A DNA stretch of 64,000 nt from Ampullaceana balthica (taxonomy: Eukaryota > Mollusca > Gastropoda > Lymnaeidae): NCBI GenBank assembly GCA_944989445.1, contig CALYLW010000558.1, positions 1 through 64,000 of the forward strand, read 5' to 3'. Under the pieces are notes generated by a model. That model was not told where the DNA came from and ran no database searches. It was given only the letters and a program-made list of their open reading frames with translations. Shown one piece after another: positions 58,391-64,000 of the stretch (its first letter is position 1; each line of letters opens with the position of its first letter). A program made the position numbers and the translations under genes.

Positions 58391-61300
58391 GAACTATCTC
58401 CAAATCCCAAAGCTTGATAAGTTTGAGAAACATCAAATGCAACTAGATATGCTCCATGTGTATCCACAGGGTATGACAATCGAGTATTTGGAGCACCACC
58501 TGTGATTGTTTCAACAAGCTGGAAGCTGCCCATCTAATTTAAAAGGAAATGATCATCAGAATAAAGAAAAGGTATTACCCAAAAGTACTTCTAAGAGTAA
58601 ATTGGACCATTAAATAAGGGCACTCTTAATATATAAAACTTTGTGGTATATAGTTAAATAATTAGATATCCTTTACATTATTTTTAATGAACAAAAATTC
58701 TGATAGTTGTTTGAAGATTTTACATTATATGGTGTTTCATAAATCTTATTGTTTTTAAGAACTTACCTGAGACACTACAATTAGATGATTTGGTATAGTT
58801 GGCAAAAAGCGAAGGAAAGTTGGATCAATAGAAACTTGAATAGGGGCCATGGCTCTCATCACTCTCATGTCATAGACCATAAGCAGGCGATCAGGTGTCA
58901 AAGTGTTCATTCTGAGACAAAATAATTCTTCACATGAATCAGCTGGCGAAAATTATGTTTAAAAATAGTCTTTGATTTAAATGACAAGCTTTGGTTTAAA
59001 AAAAAATTTTAAAAAAAATATTCCTAAAGAAGAACCCACATTAGATGAAATAATGTCCATGTTAGTGTTGTGTTGGTCAGGATAGCAAATACAATCATTT
59101 GCCAATTAGTCCCTATAGGCGGGAACCACATTTAACATACCGATTAGAAAATCCACACGTAATAAGAAGGTTATCATGGATGTCAAAATCAGAAAGGCAA
59201 CTGCTATGTGCTTCTAGGGTGTGCTCAGCTCTCATGGTTTTTGCATCATAAACAGTGACCTGTAATATTATTACAAAAAGTTTATGACAACACAAGAGAA
59301 TGATGTTCTGTACCTATTTTGCAACCAGACTGTAATTTTATTTCATTTTCTTTAATAGTTAACATATAATCAAAACAAATGTTAGGATCAATAAAAGAAT
59401 GTGTTAGTTTTGTGTAAGTGGCTGAATATAAATAATTGAATTTAAGGGAGAGAGAAAAAGTGTGAGATTTAAACAAATATGTCAAGGTAAAAATGTTCAC
59501 ATGATGTTGATTAAAAATGAGTCTTACCTTGCCAACACTGTCTCCACCACAGATGTATCTGTCAGTACTTCTGAAGATTGCAATGCCAGCATCTTTTACT
59601 TCATACTAATGAAACAAAATGATTACCATTAAAGATTGGTTGTTCTTTCAATAAAAACAAATGGTTAAAATTTAAAAAGTTAAAGATCAGCGTTTCTTAA
59701 ATAAATCCAAATAACTAAAAAAGCAGAATTATAAAAGTTGAATCCATCTTCAAATTAGTAGTTAGTTTCCAAGAGGAAAAAAATATTTATATTAAAAAAA
59801 AGATAGTTAGCAAGCTTTTACACAATATAAATTTTAATTTCTTCTGTTAACTTTAAATTTATAAGTTACACTTTACATGCATTCCTGGATCTATACTCTC
59901 TTTATTCATTTTTGATATCAAGTTGATATATTTTAATTGTAAAAAAACAGCATTGTTGGGATGACCTTTTGCAATAAATTTTTTAAAAATTATAACTTAT
60001 AGGCAACAAATTAAAAATATATCGTTTTGAAAATTAACTACGTAAACATTTGAAATCACAAAACAGGAATATCTACATTAAAAAAACTTTAGATCTAGCT
60101 TAGAAATATTTAAACCCCATGCCAAAATCATGAAGGAATTAAAAAATGACTAGCACAGTAGATTAAAAACAAATCCAAAGGCTAAATCAGCTTTGATTAT
60201 GTTTGTTATAAGAGTAATTTAAGTATCAAAATGGATCGTCATTTCTTAAGCTCTCAGGGGATGGGTGGTGCCAATTAAAATTGATAATTTTTAAAAAATA
60301 TCATCCAACTCTAGCACAGTAAAACAGCCATCATGACAAGGGTGTTTTTGAAATTTTTTCAATGTAAAACTTTTTGTCCGTAACAAAAAGAAGTCATTCA
60401 CTCCAAAAATCAATGTAACTGAAGAAATAACAAAAAACTTATTTTACAAAATATATTTGTGTCATAAAAATGTCATTTCTATGAAACAATCGGAAAAGAT
60501 ACTCTAATTGAGAAAGATAATTACCACATTACTCAGTCTGTTCTGAATAATGTCTACTTCAAGAACTTGCTTGTGGTGTCCAGCAACAAGGACTGAAGTG
60601 TCCCCTCTCATCATCATACAAGTCATGTCATGTAGGTGCTCATCTCTGAAAAAGTAAAGCTCTATCTTACTTAAAGTCATAATATAATCTATAAAAAATT
60701 ACAATAAAATTCTTACAAACCAATTTTTCACCATGGTGATAGTCTTAAGGACACATGCCCTAATGGCTCCTAGATCAGGATAATGAAGTAAATAATTCCT
60801 TTCTTTCATAAAATCAGAAATTACAACTTTAAACAGTTCTTTTTTCTTTATAAATATAAAACATTAAGGAAAATTATTTTACAATTTTAAACTAAAGATG
60901 TATTTCTACTTTGAAAAAAAAATTCTCAATTGATCCCCAAACAATTTAAGTTCCTATGACTTTCTCAATAGTAATTCGTTTGCATAACAATATCTGTCTG
61001 GAATTACTAGATGAAGATGATGTTTAGTAACTTACAGACTTTCTTTTATTTAATTTTTAACCAAACCTTTTAAAATCACTGTTAATACATGTTCAACTTC
61101 TAGAACATAAGTATTCTTAAAAGAATTTTTACATAGGTGGTATGGAAAAACTTTGGCAAGAACACCAGTAATAAAAATTATTTAATGTAACAGCTAACAA
61201 AATACATGACAGGCACTTGGAACTTATGGTGGTTTAAGATTACTGTCACTACTTAAAATAATAATGTTATGTAGAAAGTACATATTAAAAGCATAAGAAA

Positions 61301-63191
61301 GCATTATAAGGCAGATAAATCCTACATTAAAAATTGATTTGATTTATTGCAAACTTGCCAATCACACCCTAAGTATATGTACATACTGAAGGCATGGCCT
61401 CTACACACCACCTAATATAAAAAAACATAAATTAAAAAAATGTTGCTATCCCACTTAATAAGAGAACATATTTACTTGAAATTAAATACACTAATTCCTC
61501 GTCTCAGTGTGCCTCTTAATAAACTTGGTGTAAGAGAAAGTACCCCTTGTGGGAAAGAAAGGTTCATCCTCACATCCTCTTCAAAATTAACTCTAAATGC
61601 TGAATATTTAAAGAAGTCTGTTCCATAATAAGAAGCAACATAACCCTGAAAAGTAATTGAAATTGATTTATTTTTAATGTTTGAAAATTAAAACCTAAAT
61701 CGATAACTTGAATTAACAATAAATACCACTTAGCAGCAAACTGCTTGCTTGTCAATATGATTTTATTATTGTAAAGAATTATTGACTCTTTTCAGGACTA
61801 CTGTAAAAAAAAATTTCTCAACATAGCTACTCTAGGAATATTTCGTATACACATTTTTCAGCTCACTTTTATAAAATAGCATGTAATAGAAAATCAATGA
61901 TCTAATTGCTTTTTGTAAAAAATATAAATAGGTCGACATGCAAACATAATTTGAATAATTTGTTTTTTTTAATTTGTATGGTACACAAGTATTTGGTTTG
62001 TTTTCAAAACTATGTTTAACTTAATTTGTGAAATAATTACCCTTTGATTTCCAGCCCAAAGAAGTTCTTGATGTCCATCAAAATTTACACAAGTTATACT
62101 TGCATTTGCTGTCTTATCCATCATCTGACACCCCATTGGACTGAAAAAATTTTAATATTAAAGAAATCAAGGTATCAAAATGACATATTGTATTGTGTAA
62201 CAAGAACATTTTATAAATCTTATAAAACTGAAAAAAAAAGTTTTAAAAACATAAGTAACACTTACATAAAATCCCCTTCCCTAAGATCTTGCAAGGCAGG
62301 ATCCCCATACATCTGCATAATATGATGTTGTGAATATGCATCGCCCCCACCTAGCATATGGCCATCCATCTGATTCATTAAGTTAGGGTCTCCCATCAAA
62401 GCTTGCATTCCCAATGTATTCTGATCCATATATCCACCCATCATTCCCTGGTGATCACGACTGTGCCTGAAATCGTGGTGAGAAAGGCCCTGGTCATGAT
62501 GACCAAAATCTTGATGATAATCAGAGACTACTTGGTTCTGCTGCAAACCATGAAAATCTTGGGGCAGGCTGTTCTGTTGCGGGTGAAACTCGCCGGGAGT
62601 GGTTTGATTCGGGTGGTGGAAATCATTTATTAATGCACCATGCTGTTGTCTGTGCTGTTGGTGTTGCTGATGTTGACGTTGATGCTGGTGCTGCTGATGT
62701 TGCTGGCGCTGCTGTTGCTGGCGGAAATCAATGTGATGTTGCTGTGTTGGATGACTGTGATAGGTATTACTGCGCTGGTGGTGCTGGGATGGATGCTGGG
62801 GAAAATTCTGTGGTGACATATTAGTACCCTGGTTAGAATTTTGGAAGCTCTGTTGTAAATTTTGTGGTGGCCTTGACGTTATTGGATTGCCCATATGAGG
62901 ATGATAACCAGGGGGAAGACCTGGACTCTGCATAGGACCTGACTGGTAACCCATGGACATGCTCTGATCTTGACCTGGAACCATGGGATAGCCTGGTGGC
63001 ATATGAGGATCACCCAAAGGCGGATAACCTGGGGGCATCCTTGGTGGTATTGCAGTATTTGGAAAGACAGGGTTAGTGCCCATCTGATCCCTATGCATGT
63101 TTTGAGGTGGGAAGGTAGGAGGGGGTGGTGGCATATTCTGAGTGTCCTGGGTATGCGGCGGACGGTATGTTGGCAAATTGGGAAAATCCAT
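48270..63191 (-). CDS. PAN2: PAN2, poly(A) nuclease catalytic subunit (30 coding exons)
   Basis: PAN2 pairs with PAN3 and trims mRNA poly(A) tails in the cytoplasm. I placed 30 phase-consistent coding exons with GT/AG borders, totalling 1514 codons plus TAG. Exons, 5' to 3': 62266-63191, 62041-62140, 61476-61645, 60525-60645, 59528-59605, 59141-59259, 58767-58911, 58389-58533, 57941-58017, 56999-57126, 56698-56867, 56276-56436, 55739-55867, 55349-55498, 54647-54840, 53951-53986, 53653-53792, 52666-52778, 52453-52551, 52136-52272, 51872-52001, 51485-51682, 51158-51248, 50597-50751, 50362-50447, 50181-50238, 49866-50045, 49228-49321, 48598-48701, 48270-48380. The start is supported by an in-frame TAG 30 nt upstream (63219-63221) and GGCATGG context. 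The product is about 300 residues longer than vertebrate PAN2 because of the N-terminal extension. Catalytic residues are intact. Confidence 0.96.
52150..52197 (-). other. PAN2: CCCH zinc-finger motif embedded in PAN2
   Basis: Exon 20 (52136-52272) encodes [16 protein letters not shown]. The Cys at residues 1093, 1099 and 1104 and the His at 1108 give spacing Cx5-Cx4-Cx3-H. The spacing and the RF/PDC/FQH residues match the Nab2/ZC3H14 type of CCCH finger, which binds poly(A) in that family. Human PAN2, as I recall it, has no such motif at this place. The exon is in phase with both neighbours. RNA binding is inferred. Confidence 0.7.
52286..52360. repeat. 44-bp tandem duplication covering an acceptor site
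   Basis: The acceptor region of PAN2 exon 20 occurs twice, 44 bp apart. On the minus strand both copies read TATTGAATACCTAYAG|ATTGTT. The downstream copy (exon start 52272) keeps the reading frame. Use of the upstream copy (exon start 52316) would add 44 nt and shift the frame. Confidence 0.85.
56698..57126 (-). other. PAN2: PAN2 linker, PAN3-binding segment
   Basis: Exons 10 and 11 encode residues about 628-726. They include [20 protein letters not shown] and [20 protein letters not shown]. In other animals and fungi this linker between the propeller and the UCH domain winds round the PAN3 dimer. The motif PVEPE...IGYAPN is recognisable. Confidence 0.8.
57300..57873. mobile_element. MITE with CCGTATATACTCG ends in a PAN2 intron
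   Basis: The ends read CCGTATATACTCGTTCGCAA and, complemented, CCGTATATATTCGTTCTATA. TA flanks each side. Subterminal GGTCGGCTTRYGAGCG motifs occur at 57358, 57775 and 57831. It is 574 bp and non-coding. It sits in the intron between PAN2 exons 9 and 10. The superfamily is uncertain. Confidence 0.7.
57941..62140 (-). other. PAN2: PAN2 WD40 propeller region
   Basis: Exons 2-9 encode residues about 309-627. Recognisable stretches are [75 protein letters not shown] and [20 protein letters not shown]. The propeller positions the complex on poly(A)-binding protein-coated RNA in known structures. Introns are short, and each splice site is GT/AG. Confidence 0.92.
58350..58388. repeat. TA microsatellite abutting a PAN2 splice donor
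   Basis: The donor of PAN2 exon 8 reads TTCAG|GTATATATATAT, so the (TA)n tract makes up the donor region itself. About 47 bp into the intron a second TTCAG|GTATATATA occurs (exon end would be 58342). The region duplicated with the microsatellite. Confidence 0.85.
62266..63191 (-). other. PAN2: PAN2 N-terminal His/Gln/Pro-rich extension
   Basis: The first coding exon encodes about 309 residues of low complexity. A Pro/Gly/Met part (residues 1-110, [30 protein letters not shown]) is followed by Gln/His runs (residues about 120-190, [16 protein letters not shown]), then Asp/His/Gln/Met-rich sequence. It ends [18 protein letters not shown] before the propeller. The exon right border may be at 63282, after TTTTCAG, making the UTR start in an earlier exon. 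The composition is prion-like. A role in phase separation or P-body targeting is inference. Confidence 0.85.
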
Positions 63192-63282
63192 GCCTAGAGT
63201 ACTAAAGTTTCCTGATGCCTATCCTGGCTAGAACTTCAATTGTTTAGTTGTTCCAGTGGTTATCTAGCATCCATTAACTTAT

Positions 63283-64000
63283 CTGAAAATTTGATAAAAC
63301 AAAATTAATCAATTTGATATACGTACCTCATTATATTTCAAAAGTATTTTTATAAATTTATTATTAACTATATTATTTATTTTTAATGAAATGCTCAAAC
63401 TTAACCCTCTAAACATGATATCCTGCTCTCTCTGTCTGTTTAAAATCCATACATCACAAGGCAGATCTAAAGGTCACTAACTTGCTTTCAATCAACAGTC
63501 CATATATAAAAAATTTTGGCTTGTAACGATTGATTTCAATAGGTAACTTTTTACAAATTAATTAATACTTTAATTAATTAGAGAAAAAATTTTAGTCACA
63601 TAACTCATATAAGTTTGTCAAAAATCAAAATAACACTGGATTAATCTTACATCATCTAATAGCCAACTACGAAATAGAGAAGTATGTAAAATCCAAATAT
63701 GAAATAGACATTTGGTAGCTGATATTCAGCATTTTGCCATGTAGTCCATAATAGTTGTTGAAAACTGTGGTCTGCCAATACATGTTATAAAGTTCGCATA
63801 TGATACTTGAATATCATGTTGTAATGCAGCACTCACTGGACACTCAAAACAGAAATTTTTTGTTAAATATATTTTTTAACTAAAGAAAAATAGTATGTGG
63901 TTAATCTCAATATTTTTGCAACAAATACATTGTCTTGCCTGAAAGAACTGTAAATTTTATTTCTAATTATCACAACATTACCGATTTGGAAATTATTAAA
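63283..64000. other. Upstream of PAN2, probable first intron
   Basis: AT-rich sequence. If the acceptor at 63283-63285 is used, this is the intron between a 5' UTR exon (outside or near the window edge) and the first coding exon. No promoter element was identified. Confidence 0.35.

Overview
The window is eukaryotic nuclear DNA from an invertebrate animal. It has long AT-rich introns with GT/AG borders, no operons, and dense decayed DNA transposons and minisatellites. A mollusc, perhaps a gastropod, is my best inference. It rests on the style of the one conserved gene, the hAT, Tigger and Helitron-like load, and a secreted Met/Gly-rich low-complexity protein. Nothing in the sequence names the species.

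The right third (about 43.1-63.3 kb) holds one well-supported gene on the minus strand: PAN2, the catalytic subunit of the PAN2-PAN3 poly(A) nuclease. I resolved 30 coding exons with consistent phase, giving 1514 residues. The order is a His/Gln/Pro-rich N-terminal extension of about 309 residues, a WD40 propeller, the PAN3-binding linker, a pseudo-deubiquitinase (UCH) domain and a DEDDh exonuclease. The UCH region carries a Lys/acidic insert and a Cx5Cx4Cx3H zinc-finger motif. A likely long 3' UTR runs left from the stop at 48270, perhaps to about 43.1 kb.

The middle-left (about 12.1-21.4 kb) holds a second, newly assembled minus-strand gene. A signal-peptide exon (21353-21407) joins in phase to a Met/Gly-rich exon (12132-12583), predicting a 168-residue secreted repetitive protein. 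Its 8.8-kb intron carries four unrelated minisatellites. The largest, about 4.3 kb of a 30-bp unit, begins exactly at the intron's 5' splice site and differs from the donor by one base. A LINE 3' end has inserted into that array.

The rest (0-12 kb, 22-43 kb) is mostly a transposon graveyard. It holds a Tigger remnant, nested hAT elements with 8-bp target duplications, four PIF/Harbinger-like MITEs with 3-bp duplications, two hAT MITEs of a second family and foldback elements. It also holds a Helitron-like element built from about 310-335-bp tandem units, tRNA-like SINE heads, and dispersed modules near 25-29 and 37-42 kb. One weak candidate small gene lies at 22727-22954. All coordinates and homology calls were made by eye; no search was run.
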